Assembly: GCF_002591975.1 (NCBI RefSeq)
Contig: NZ_NVQE01000024.1
Coordinates: 23,072-87,071, forward strand
Length of the DNA: 64,000 nt
Origin: Mycobacterium neglectum
Lineage (GTDB): Bacteria; Actinomycetota; Actinomycetes; Mycobacteriales; Mycobacteriaceae
Direction: 5' to 3'
A model generated the notes under the pieces. That model had not been told where the DNA came from, made no database searches, and worked only from the letters and a program-made list of their open reading frames with translations. The translations under genes were made by a program, and so were the position numbers. Numbering within the stretch: the first letter of the stretch is position 1; each line of letters begins with the position of its first letter. Shown here one piece after another: positions 1-7,068 of this stretch.

Positions 1-1
1 G

Positions 2-778
2 ACGGAACTGGAGCAGCTTCTCATTGACGGCGATCCCGTCACCATCCTCGACGTGCGCTGGCAGCTCGCGGCGCCCGACGGCCGCGCCGCGTACGAAGAA
101 GGACACATTCCCGGTGCCGTGTACGTCTCGCTCGAGGACGAGCTCAGCGACCACACCGTCAGCGGACGCGGACGCCACCCCCTGCCGTCCGGTCGCGATC
201 TCGAGGCGGCGGCCAGGCGATGGGGTGTGCGCCGCGGTGTGCCCGTCGTCGTCTACGACGATTGGAACCGGGCCGGGTCGGCACGCGCCTGGTGGGTGCT
301 GACCGCGGCGGGCGTCGAAGGCGTGCGGATCCTCGACGGCGGACTGCCCACATGGCGAGGTCCGCTCGAAAGCGGTTCGGTGACGGCGCCGCCCGGTGAT
401 CTCACGGTGAAGCACGACGACCTGTACACCGGTGCGCTCCCGACGCTCACCGCCGAGCAGGCGGGTGCACCCGAGGTGACTCTCCTGGACGCGCGGGCGC
501 CCGAACGTTTCCGCGGCGATGTCGAGCCCATCGATCCGGTTGCGGGCCACATTCCCGGTGCCCGCAATGTGCCGAGCACCAGTCTGCTGGACGACGGCGG
601 GCGCTTCGTTCCCGAGGTGCCGGAGTTCAGCGGCGCCGTCGGCGCCTACTGCGGGTCCGGTGTCACCGCCTCGGTCGTGGTCGCGGCACTTGCTGCTGCC
701 GGTGTCGACGCCGCGCTGTATCCGGGTTCGTGGTCGGAATGGTCGTCGCAATCAACGCGTCCTGTTGAACGCGGATGA
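2..778 (+). CDS. Sulfurtransferase (rhodanese family), 5' end outside window
   Basis: The reading frame is open from the left edge, and its first visible residues (TELEQLLIDGDPVTILDVRW) are already inside a rhodanese domain, so the true start lies upstream. Two rhodanese-like domains follow. The first is the inactive type, with a DVRW...GHIPGAVYV core. The second carries the persulfide-forming cysteine in YCGSGVTAS (codon 650-652). This is the layout of thiosulfate/3-mercaptopyruvate sulfurtransferases, which move sulfane sulfur to thiols or cyanide in the cytoplasm. The stop overlaps the end of the convergent zinc permease gene by 27 bases. The family is clear; the physiological sulfur donor cannot be told from sequence. 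Confidence 0.88.
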   Translation, partial: TELEQLLIDGDPVTILDVRWQLAAPDGRAAYEEGHIPGAVYVSLEDELSDHTVSGRGRHPLPSGRDLEAAARRWGVRRGVPVVVYDDWNRAGSARAWWVLTAAGVEGVRILDGGLPTWRGPLESGSVTAPPGDLTVKHDDLYTGALPTLTAEQAGAPEVTLLDARAPERFRGDVEPIDPVAGHIPGARNVPSTSLLDDGGRFVPEVPEFSGAVGAYCGSGVTASVVVAALAAAGVDAALYPGSWSEWSSQSTRPVERG

Positions 779-1624
779 GCCACGGCGGCCGACGAGCCAG
801 CACACCAGGAAGATCGCGAACGAGATCGTGGTGACGAACACCGATACCGGCACGCCGGGCGCGAGCGACAGCAGGATGCCTCCGACGGCAGACACCTCGG
901 CGAAGATCACCGATGCCGCGATAGCCGCGCCGGGTGACGAGAACACCCGAACTGCCGCCGCCGCGGGTGTGATCAGCAGGGACATCACCAACAACGCCCC
1001 GACGATCTGCACGCCCTGGGCGGCGGTGACCCCGACAAGAGCGGCGAACACAATGCCCAACGCCCGCACCGGAACTCCGCGTCCCGCGGCCACTTCGGGG
1101 TCGACGGTGGCGAACAGCAGTGGACGGTAGGACACCGCAAGAACGACGATGACGATCACCGACACCACTGCCAGCAACGCCAGTCCCGAGTAGCCGACGC
1201 CGACGATCTGCCCGGTCAACAGCGCGAAGCTCGTCCCGGTGCGGCCCGGGTAGAGATGGATGAACAGCACCGCCATACCGAGCCCGAACGCCAGCACCAC
1301 GCCGATCGCCGAATCCCGTTCGCGGGTGCGCTGACCAAGGACGCCGAACAACACCGCCGCCAGCGCGCAGCCGACGAGCGCACCGACACCGACGTTGAAT
1401 CCGGCGAGTAGGGCGAAAGCCGCTCCGGTCAAGGACAACTCGCTGGAACCGTGTACCGCGAACGACATTTGGCGCATCACGATGAAGGGCCCGATCAAGC
1501 CGGACACCAATGCGAGCAGTGCGGCGGCGAGCAACGCCTGCTGGACGAAGTCGCGGCGCAGCAGGTCGGCAGTGATGTCGAACGAGAACAGGTGGGCCAG
1601 TAGTTCGGTGAGCCGTTCATTCAT
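752..1624 (-). CDS. znuB: Zinc/manganese ABC transporter permease
   Basis: This 290-residue ABC-3 family membrane protein has about eight hydrophobic segments. After an amphipathic N-terminus it has the SGLIGPFIVMRQMSFAVHGSSE stretch that is typical of ZnuB/TroC-type permeases. It would form the membrane channel for divalent metal uptake with the ATPase and lipoprotein encoded upstream. Its start overlaps the ATPase gene by 8 bases, so the two are probably translationally coupled. It is the last gene of a lipoprotein-ATPase-permease operon. Zinc is preferred over manganese because of the His-rich tail of the ATPase and a possible Zur-like site upstream; that preference is inference. Confidence 0.9.
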   Translation of the reverse strand: MNERLTELLAHLFSFDITADLLRRDFVQQALLAAALLALVSGLIGPFIVMRQMSFAVHGSSELSLTGAAFALLAGFNVGVGALVGCALAAVLFGVLGQRTRERDSAIGVVLAFGLGMAVLFIHLYPGRTGTSFALLTGQIVGVGYSGLALLAVVSVIVIVVLAVSYRPLLFATVDPEVAAGRGVPVRALGIVFAALVGVTAAQGVQIVGALLVMSLLITPAAAAVRVFSSPGAAIAASVIFAEVSAVGGILLSLAPGVPVSVFVTTISFAIFLVCWLVGRRGSSAFNRTR

Positions 1625-2426
1625 GGTCGTGTCCGCTCGCGTGCGCGGAGTGGTCGTGTTCGCCGAGTACCACGTAGCGCTCGCCGACCTTCACCACCTC
1701 GATGTCGGCGCGATACAACTCGGAAAGGGTCGCCGAGGTCATCACCTCTTCGACCGTGCCGACCCGGAATCGGCCGTCGACCAGATACAGCACTCGATCC
1801 ACATACGGCAGAACAGGATTGACCTCATGGGTGACGAAAAGCACGGCGGTGTCCGCGTCGCGGCGGCGCGCATCGATGAGGGTGGACACCAGCCGCGCGT
1901 TGGCCGGGTCGAGGTTGAGCAACGGCTCGTCGCACAACAACAGCACCGGATCTGTGGTCAGAGCCTGGGCGATCCGCACTCGCTGGAGTTCGCCGCCGGA
2001 CATCACGCCGACCGGGACGTTCGCCAGGGCCCCGCCCTTGACCTGGTCCATCGCCCGCTGCACGGCGGCCCGTTTGGCCGCGCGGTCGCGCAGCGTCGTC
2101 ATTCCCCAGCGGTGACCGTCGAAACCGAGGCCGACGAGGTCGCATCCGCGCAACGACACTCCGTTCTCGATCGCCCGGTGCTGGGGGACGTAACCGATTC
2201 GCCGACTGCCCTTTTCGACCGGCTGCCCGCAGACCATCACGTTGCCTGCGGTGAGTGGCAATTGGCCGAGCAGCACCTTGAGCAGGGACGTCTTGCCGGT
2301 GCCGTTGGGTCCGAGCACGGCGATGAATTCGCCGGCCTGCACGGAAAGGTCGAGCTTGTCCCACAGCACGCGCTCGCCGAACGCCAGCCGGGCGCCGGTC
2401 AACTCGGCGACGACGTCAGCATGCAC
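1617..2426 (-). CDS. znuC: Zinc/manganese ABC transporter ATP-binding protein
   Basis: This 269-residue ABC ATPase has Walker A GPNGTGKT (residues 39-46), signature SGGELQRV, Walker B VLLLCDEP and a switch histidine in FVTHEVN. It powers metal import through the neighbouring permease. The C-terminus is rich in histidine (EHDHSAHASGHDHE), which suggests metal binding and supports zinc as substrate. The start used is a GTG at 2424-2426, eight bases after the stop of the lipoprotein gene; an in-frame ATG lies one codon further in. The gene is in the middle of a three-gene operon. Confidence 0.9.
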   Translation of the reverse strand: MHADVVAELTGARLAFGERVLWDKLDLSVQAGEFIAVLGPNGTGKTSLLKVLLGQLPLTAGNVMVCGQPVEKGSRRIGYVPQHRAIENGVSLRGCDLVGLGFDGHRWGMTTLRDRAAKRAAVQRAMDQVKGGALANVPVGVMSGGELQRVRIAQALTTDPVLLLCDEPLLNLDPANARLVSTLIDARRRDADTAVLFVTHEVNPVLPYVDRVLYLVDGRFRVGTVEEVMTSATLSELYRADIEVVKVGERYVVLGEHDHSAHASGHDHE

Positions 2427-2434
2427 AGGATTGA

Positions 2435-3340
2435 TTATCTGTTGGTCTGTGGCGCCTTATCCAACTGGCTCGCCAACTGCTGCGCGGTCTGGCGCTGCCA
2501 CGTCAGATAATCGGTGCCGTCCGGGAGGGTCTCCGTCACGGTCACCACGGGAATGGCGGCGCGGTCGGCGGCGTCGGAGAGCTGCTTGGTGACCGCGGTT
2601 TCGGTCTGCGGGTTGTACAACAGCGCGGACACCTGCCGGGTATCGATCAAGTCGAGCATCGCGGCCAGGTCGGCAGGCGACGGGTCGGTGTCCTCCTCGA
2701 TCGCGTTCGAGAAGCCCTCCGGGGTCTTGTCCGCGATACCTGCGTTCATCAGCAGGTAGTGCGCGACGGGCTCGGTCGCCACCACGGAGGTGCCGGGGTG
2801 TTGCTGGCCGATCGAACGCTCCAGGGTCAGGATCTCGTCGGCCTTGGCGCCGAATGCCGCGGCGTTGGCACGGTAGGTGTCGGCGTGGGCGGTGTCGATC
2901 GCTGACAGCCGGTCGGCGACCTGTGTCGCGACGGCCTTGGCGGTCGCCGGGTCGTAGAAGACGTGTTCGTTGGCGGGCTCTTGGGCGTTGGGCCGCAGTG
3001 CGTACGCATCGACGGTCGGCACGTCCGGGTGGTCTTCGAGCACATGGGAGACCCAGTGGTCGTAGTCGCCGCCGTTGAAGACGACCAGCGACGCGTCGGT
3101 GATCGCAGCGGTGTCGGCGGGACTGGCTTCGAACGAGTGCGGGTCGGCGCCGGCGCCGCTCATTATCGACGTCACGGCGGCGTGATCACCGGCGACGGCA
3201 CTGGCCACGCTGCCCCACACATCGGTGGAGGCGACGACGCTCGCTGCGCCGTGGTCCGGTTGCGACGATTCCTGCTGGGTGCAGCCTGCGGTGCCGATCG
3301 CCACCACCACCGCTGTTGCCGCCGCAAAACTCGCTCGCAT
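2435..3340 (-). CDS. znuA: Zinc/manganese ABC transporter substrate-binding lipoprotein
   Basis: This 301-residue protein begins with a lipoprotein signal peptide ending in the lipobox GTAGC, so it should be anchored outside the cytoplasmic membrane. The rest is a cluster A-I (ZnuA/TroA) metal-binding protein: histidines in GADPHSFE, DYDHWVSHVLEDH and NEHVFYD sit where the family places its metal ligands, and TDPSPADLAAMLDLI is a family-conserved stretch. It captures the metal for the permease/ATPase pair encoded downstream. The gene is first in its operon and divergent from a LacI-type regulator, with a palindromic site between them. Confidence 0.9.
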   Translation of the reverse strand: MRASFAAATAVVVAIGTAGCTQQESSQPDHGAASVVASTDVWGSVASAVAGDHAAVTSIMSGAGADPHSFEASPADTAAITDASLVVFNGGDYDHWVSHVLEDHPDVPTVDAYALRPNAQEPANEHVFYDPATAKAVATQVADRLSAIDTAHADTYRANAAAFGAKADEILTLERSIGQQHPGTSVVATEPVAHYLLMNAGIADKTPEGFSNAIEEDTDPSPADLAAMLDLIDTRQVSALLYNPQTETAVTKQLSDAADRAAIPVVTVTETLPDGTDYLTWQRQTAQQLASQLDKAPQTNR

Positions 3341-3356
3341 ACTGTTCTCCTAAAGC

Positions 3357-3377
3357 TAATGAAAACCGTTTCCAATA
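3357..3377. promoter_or_regulatory. Palindromic operator candidate before the metal ABC operon
   Basis: Two 10-base arms, TAATGAAAAC and GTTTCCAATA, flank a central C. Eight of the ten positions are symmetrical. The site is 17 bases upstream of the znuA-like start and 54 bases upstream of the divergent LacI-type gene. It resembles the AT-rich TGAAAA...TTTTCA palindromes bound by mycobacterial Zur. It also fits the GAAAnC-GnTTTC symmetry used by LacI-family regulators, so either repressor could bind it. The symmetry is directly visible; the choice of regulator is inference. Confidence 0.5.
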
Positions 3378-3430
3378 ACTCTAGACCACAGCGTCCCGGG
3401 GATGGCAAATCAATCCGCTAACGTCACACC

Positions 3431-4528
3431 ATGTCCAGGAGTCCAGCGCCCCGGCGCCGGGCGACGCTGGCCTCGCTGGCCGCCGAACTGAAGGTTTCGC
3501 GGACGACCATCTCCAACGCCTACAACCGGCCCGATCAACTGTCGGCCGACCTCCGCGATCGCGTGCTGGCCACCGCGAAGCAACTGGGCTACCCGGGGCC
3601 GGATCCGGTCGCCCGCTCGCTGCGTACCCGCAAGGCCGGGGCCGTCGGCCTCATGATCACCGAACCGCTCAACTACTCGTTCAGCGATCCCGCCGCCCTG
3701 GACTTCGTCGCCGGCCTCGCGGAATCCTGCGAAGAGGCGGGCCAGGGACTGCTGCTGGTGGCGATCGGTCCCAATCGGAGCCTCGACGACGGTTCGGCGG
3801 CCGTGCTCGCGGCCGGGGTGGACGGCTTCGTGGTGTACTCCGCCTCCGACGACGATCCCTACCTATCGGTGGTGGCGCAACGGCATCTCCCGATCGTCGT
3901 CGTGGATCAGCCCAAGGATGTGCCCGGTGCCTCGCGGGTATGCATCGACGATCGTGAAGCCATGCGCCTGCTTGCGGAACATGTTGTGGGCCTTGGGCAT
4001 CGGCAGATCGGTCTGCTGACCATGCGGCTGGACCGCGATTGGCCGCATGGGGCTAAGCCGGCGCTTGCCGATCCGGAACGCGTCAAGACCCCGCACTTTC
4101 ACGTGCAGCGTGAGCGCATTCTTGGCGTGCGCGACGCGATGACCGCGGCCGGCCTGGACTCCGACTCGCTGACGGTGGTCGAGAGCTACGAACACCTACC
4201 GACATCGGGGGGCGCTGCCGCCGAGGTGGCCCTCGATGCCAACCCGCGCATCACCGCGCTGATGTGCACCGCCGACGTGTTGGCGCTGTCGGCGATGGAT
4301 TATCTACGGGCACGGGGGATTTACGTGCCGGGGGAGATGACGGTGACGGGTTTCGACGGGGTGCCCGAGGCGCTGCGACGCGGGCTGACGACCGTCGTGC
4401 AACCGAGCATGGAGAAGGGTAGGCGCGCGGGACGGTTGCTGCACAACCCGCCGCGTTCCGGCCTGCCGGTGATCGATGTGCTGGACACCGAAGTGGTACG
4501 CGGCCGCACGTCGGGTCCGCCTGCCTAG
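3431..4528 (+). CDS. LacI-family transcriptional regulator
   Basis: This 365-residue protein has a LacI-type helix-turn-helix at the N-terminus (TLASLAAELKVSRTTISNAY, residues 13-32) and the hinge helix VARSLRTRKAGAVGLM. A periplasmic-binding-protein-like effector domain follows, ending in the family hallmark MTVTGFDGVPEA and VQPS. It corresponds in position to Rv3575c, next to kstR, in M. tuberculosis. Its ligand is unknown. It is divergent from the metal transporter operon, and its stop overlaps the convergent kinase-like gene by 4 bases. Control of the neighbouring transporter through the 3357-3377 palindrome is possible but unproven. Confidence 0.9.
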   Translation: MSRSPAPRRRATLASLAAELKVSRTTISNAYNRPDQLSADLRDRVLATAKQLGYPGPDPVARSLRTRKAGAVGLMITEPLNYSFSDPAALDFVAGLAESCEEAGQGLLLVAIGPNRSLDDGSAAVLAAGVDGFVVYSASDDDPYLSVVAQRHLPIVVVDQPKDVPGASRVCIDDREAMRLLAEHVVGLGHRQIGLLTMRLDRDWPHGAKPALADPERVKTPHFHVQRERILGVRDAMTAAGLDSDSLTVVESYEHLPTSGGAAAEVALDANPRITALMCTADVLALSAMDYLRARGIYVPGEMTVTGFDGVPEALRRGLTTVVQPSMEKGRRAGRLLHNPPRSGLPVIDVLDTEVVRGRTSGPPA

Positions 4529-5469
4529 ATCTCGGTGATGGGCGGCGTGACCCGCCAGGCATCGAGTGACGGCGTCAACCCGTCGAGCAGCATCGGCAGT
4601 TGCGGGACCATCGCCAGCACCGCGACCACAGCGAGACGACTCGCGGCGTCCGTCACGCGCAGCACCCGCTCGTCGACGGCACGCAGGCCCACGTCCGCGG
4701 CCGCCGAATCGTAGGCCGCGATACCTTCGGATCCCACCATCGTCAGGTCCGACTCGATCGCGCCCAACGTCGCGAGTTCGAAGTCAGACCACAGTTCGCC
4801 GTCAGGGGTGGTGATCATGTTGTAGTACGGGGCATCCCCGTGAATGGGCTGGACGTCGACACCGGGAAAGGTCTGTTCGAAGGTCGGGCGTGAAGTCAGC
4901 ACGGGCGCGATCACGGCCCATTCGGACTGCGCCCGTTCGAGATCGGCCGCGGACAGTAGATCAGGCATGTGCTCCAGCGCAGCCAGCCCATCGGGGATGT
5001 AGGTGCCGAACGGCGTCCAGAATCCGAGCTCACCGTCGTACTCGCGCAATGCGGCATGCAGGCGTGCCGTCTGCTCGATACGGCGCAGGGTATCCGGCTC
5101 GGCACCGGAAACCTCCTCGACATACTGCCAGAACGTCATCGAAAACCCTTCGTGCCGAACGGGTTCGCGTGGGACAAGGGGGCTCGGCGGCACCACAGGA
5201 TGGCCGCGGTCCGCCAGCCACCCCGCCACGTCGAGTTCCGAACGCTGCTGCGCTGTCTGCGTTTCCGGGTCGGCCGAATACGACGGTGGCAGCACGGTGG
5301 GAACCCGAACGACGACTGGTGCGGGTGCGAGATGCACGATCACGGAGAACACGTCATAGAGGACGCGCGGCTGCGATACGGGCAGGCCCAGATCCTGACC
5401 CGCCGCGGTTGCGGCCGCAACGGCCCTTTCGGTACGAGCCGCCAACTCGTCAGTGCTGAGCACGTGCAT
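4525..5469 (-). CDS. Aminoglycoside phosphotransferase-like (APH family) protein
   Basis: From the ATG at 5467-5469 this gives 314 residues. The open frame runs further upstream, but that part overlaps otsB and reads like shadow sequence. The kinase-like fold is supported by the catalytic-loop motif IHGDAPYYNM and by the later WSDFELATLG, where the family usually has a D-F/W-D metal-binding motif. Such proteins phosphorylate small molecules (antibiotics, choline, sugars, homoserine); the substrate cannot be read here. It overlaps the otsB end by 20 bases and is the last gene of a kstR-otsB-kinase series. A role as antibiotic resistance enzyme is not supported by context. Confidence 0.75.
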   Translation of the reverse strand: MHVLSTDELAARTERAVAAATAAGQDLGLPVSQPRVLYDVFSVIVHLAPAPVVVRVPTVLPPSYSADPETQTAQQRSELDVAGWLADRGHPVVPPSPLVPREPVRHEGFSMTFWQYVEEVSGAEPDTLRRIEQTARLHAALREYDGELGFWTPFGTYIPDGLAALEHMPDLLSAADLERAQSEWAVIAPVLTSRPTFEQTFPGVDVQPIHGDAPYYNMITTPDGELWSDFELATLGAIESDLTMVGSEGIAAYDSAAADVGLRAVDERVLRVTDAASRLAVVAVLAMVPQLPMLLDGLTPSLDAWRVTPPITEI

Positions 5470-6196
5470 GGAGCAAGTAGGCCAACGCTTCTGCGACGTC
5501 CTCGGGCGTCTCGATTCGGAAACCCGCCAACGTCTCGCCGGGGCCGACCTTGACGCCGACATCTCCTTCGCGCATCCGAGCGAACGCCTTCTCGTCGGTG
5601 ACGTCATCACCGAGGAACACCACCGCCGTCGACCCGGTCTGATCGCGCAGGAAGTCGACGGCCTCGCCCTTGTCGGTCTTGATGACCGCGAACTCCAGCA
5701 CCGACTTGCCCGCGGTCGTATGCGCGGCCCAGTCGGCCGAGGCCTGACGGGCCTCCTCTAGCGCCGCGTCACCGTCGGCGGGACTCGCGTTGCGCACATG
5801 AAGCGCGACCGAGGCCGGTTTGGTCTCCACTGCGACACCGGGCCTGCCGGCTGCGATCTCGTTAAGCGTGTGGATGATTCGCGTCAGCAGAGCCTCGTCG
5901 ATGTCGTGGGCGAAGCCGGTGTCGAACTCGGCGCCGTGACTGCCGACCAGATGGACTGTCGCCGGCATCCCGGACAGCGTCCGCAGCACGCCGAGAGCGC
6001 GCCCGGACACCAGGGCCACTTCGGTGGCGGGGAGCGAGGCAAGCGCATTCAGTGCATCCGCGGCGGCGGGTAGCATCCGTGCCTCGGCGGGGTCACTGAC
6101 GATGGGCGCGAGCGTGCCGTCGAAGTCGCAGGTGACGAGTAGCCGGGGAGTGCGGGAGATCGAGTCGAGCGCGCGTTGCAATTCGACCGGGAGCAC
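5450..6196 (-). CDS. otsB: Trehalose-6-phosphate phosphatase
   Basis: This 248-residue HAD-superfamily phosphatase has motif I TCDFDGTLAPI (the first Asp is the nucleophile), motif II in VSGR and the metal-binding motif LGDDVTDEKAF near the C-terminus, as in OtsB/T6PP. It converts trehalose-6-phosphate to trehalose in the cytoplasm, feeding trehalose and mycolate-carrier glycolipids in mycobacteria. It starts only two bases after the kstR stop, so it is very probably in the same transcript as the sterol repressor. Its length matches short OtsB proteins and is shorter than the extended mycobacterial OtsB2. Confidence 0.92.
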   Translation of the reverse strand: MLPVELQRALDSISRTPRLLVTCDFDGTLAPIVSDPAEARMLPAAADALNALASLPATEVALVSGRALGVLRTLSGMPATVHLVGSHGAEFDTGFAHDIDEALLTRIIHTLNEIAAGRPGVAVETKPASVALHVRNASPADGDAALEEARQASADWAAHTTAGKSVLEFAVIKTDKGEAVDFLRDQTGSTAVVFLGDDVTDEKAFARMREGDVGVKVGPGETLAGFRIETPEDVAEALAYLLHARAQH

Positions 6197-6198
6197 GC

Positions 6199-6810
6199 CT
6201 AGATCTTAGGGTGCTCGCCGTCACCGATCAGCAGCCGCACAGCGAGGTCGAGCCGCTTGGCGACGTCGGTCGCCGATGCCCGTCGCGTCAGCCACGCCAG
6301 CAGGTTCGACAACCAGACATCGGAGATGACGCGCGCGATGTGGTACTGGTCCTCGGTCGGTTCACCGTCGCTCATCGCGCGGGCGAACATCGAGTCCATC
6401 AGCTTGCCGACGTGATCAACCTCACCGGCCGCCGACGCGTCGGCGAACACGAACGCTCGCGTCATGGCCTCGGTCAGCAGCGGATTGCGCTGCATCGCGC
6501 GGTTGAGCTTGCCGACCATGATGTTCAGCCGCTGGTATGGGGTCCCACCGGACAACGCCGCGCGGTCGGTTTTGGCGTCGATGCGCTCGAACTCGCGGCC
6601 CAAGGCGGACACCAGCAGATGGACCTTGGATGGGAAGTATCGGTACAGCGTGCCGACGGCGACATCAGCACGCTCTGCGACCGCACGCATCTGAACAGCC
6701 TCGTAGCCACCCTTTGACGCGATGGCCAGGGTGGCGTCCAGGATCCGCTTGCGGCGTTCCCGCTGCGCTTCGGATCCGAGTTCGGACTCGGCCAGTACTG
6801 CCACGTTCAT
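6199..6810 (-). CDS. kstR: KstR, TetR-family repressor of cholesterol catabolism
   Basis: The product closely matches mycobacterial KstR: VAVLAESELGSEAQRERRKR leads into a TetR helix-turn-helix containing VAVGTLYRYFPSKVHLL, and the ligand domain has NRAMQRNPLLTEAMTRAFVF and EDQYHIARVISDVWLSNLLA. KstR represses upper sterol degradation genes and is released by cholestenoyl-CoA type ligands. The ATG at 6810 gives 203 residues, close to the M. tuberculosis protein; the frame stays open to an ATG at 6891, so an N-terminal extension is possible. A perfect KstR palindrome lies between it and divergent fadE34, implying autoregulation. otsB follows 2 bases downstream. Confidence 0.95.
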   Translation of the reverse strand: MNVAVLAESELGSEAQRERRKRILDATLAIASKGGYEAVQMRAVAERADVAVGTLYRYFPSKVHLLVSALGREFERIDAKTDRAALSGGTPYQRLNIMVGKLNRAMQRNPLLTEAMTRAFVFADASAAGEVDHVGKLMDSMFARAMSDGEPTEDQYHIARVISDVWLSNLLAWLTRRASATDVAKRLDLAVRLLIGDGEHPKI

Positions 6811-7012
6811 CACCTGGCGTGGTCGCGACTCCGACCCCGCCCCCGGGTTTGGTTGTGACAGGCCGGACATCGGATCGAGGCGCTCCTTCATCGTGCGTAT
6901 CGGTGGAAAACGATACGCATACCGAACTCCATTTTCTCACTTCAGCACCTTCGCGGCACCGATGTGTCCTGCTGGTATGGCGGTCGACTTGACGGTCGAT
7001 CGCTGGCACTAT

Positions 7013-7026
7013 TAGAACACGTTCTA
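7013..7026. promoter_or_regulatory. KstR operator (kstR/fadE34)
   Basis: TAGAACACGTTCTA fits the KstR consensus TnnAACnnGTTnnA at every fixed position and is fully palindromic. It lies between divergent kstR and fadE34, 42 bases before the fadE34 GTG start, so it can control both directions. Confidence 0.92.
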
Positions 7027-7068
7027 GTGGGAAGCATGGACTTCTCGCCCAAACGCTAGGAGCAGACG

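Noticed and set aside
1395..2510. Plus-strand frame opposite the zinc ABC genes
   Set aside because: It spans the junction of two genes with recognised motifs and has no homology features of its own.
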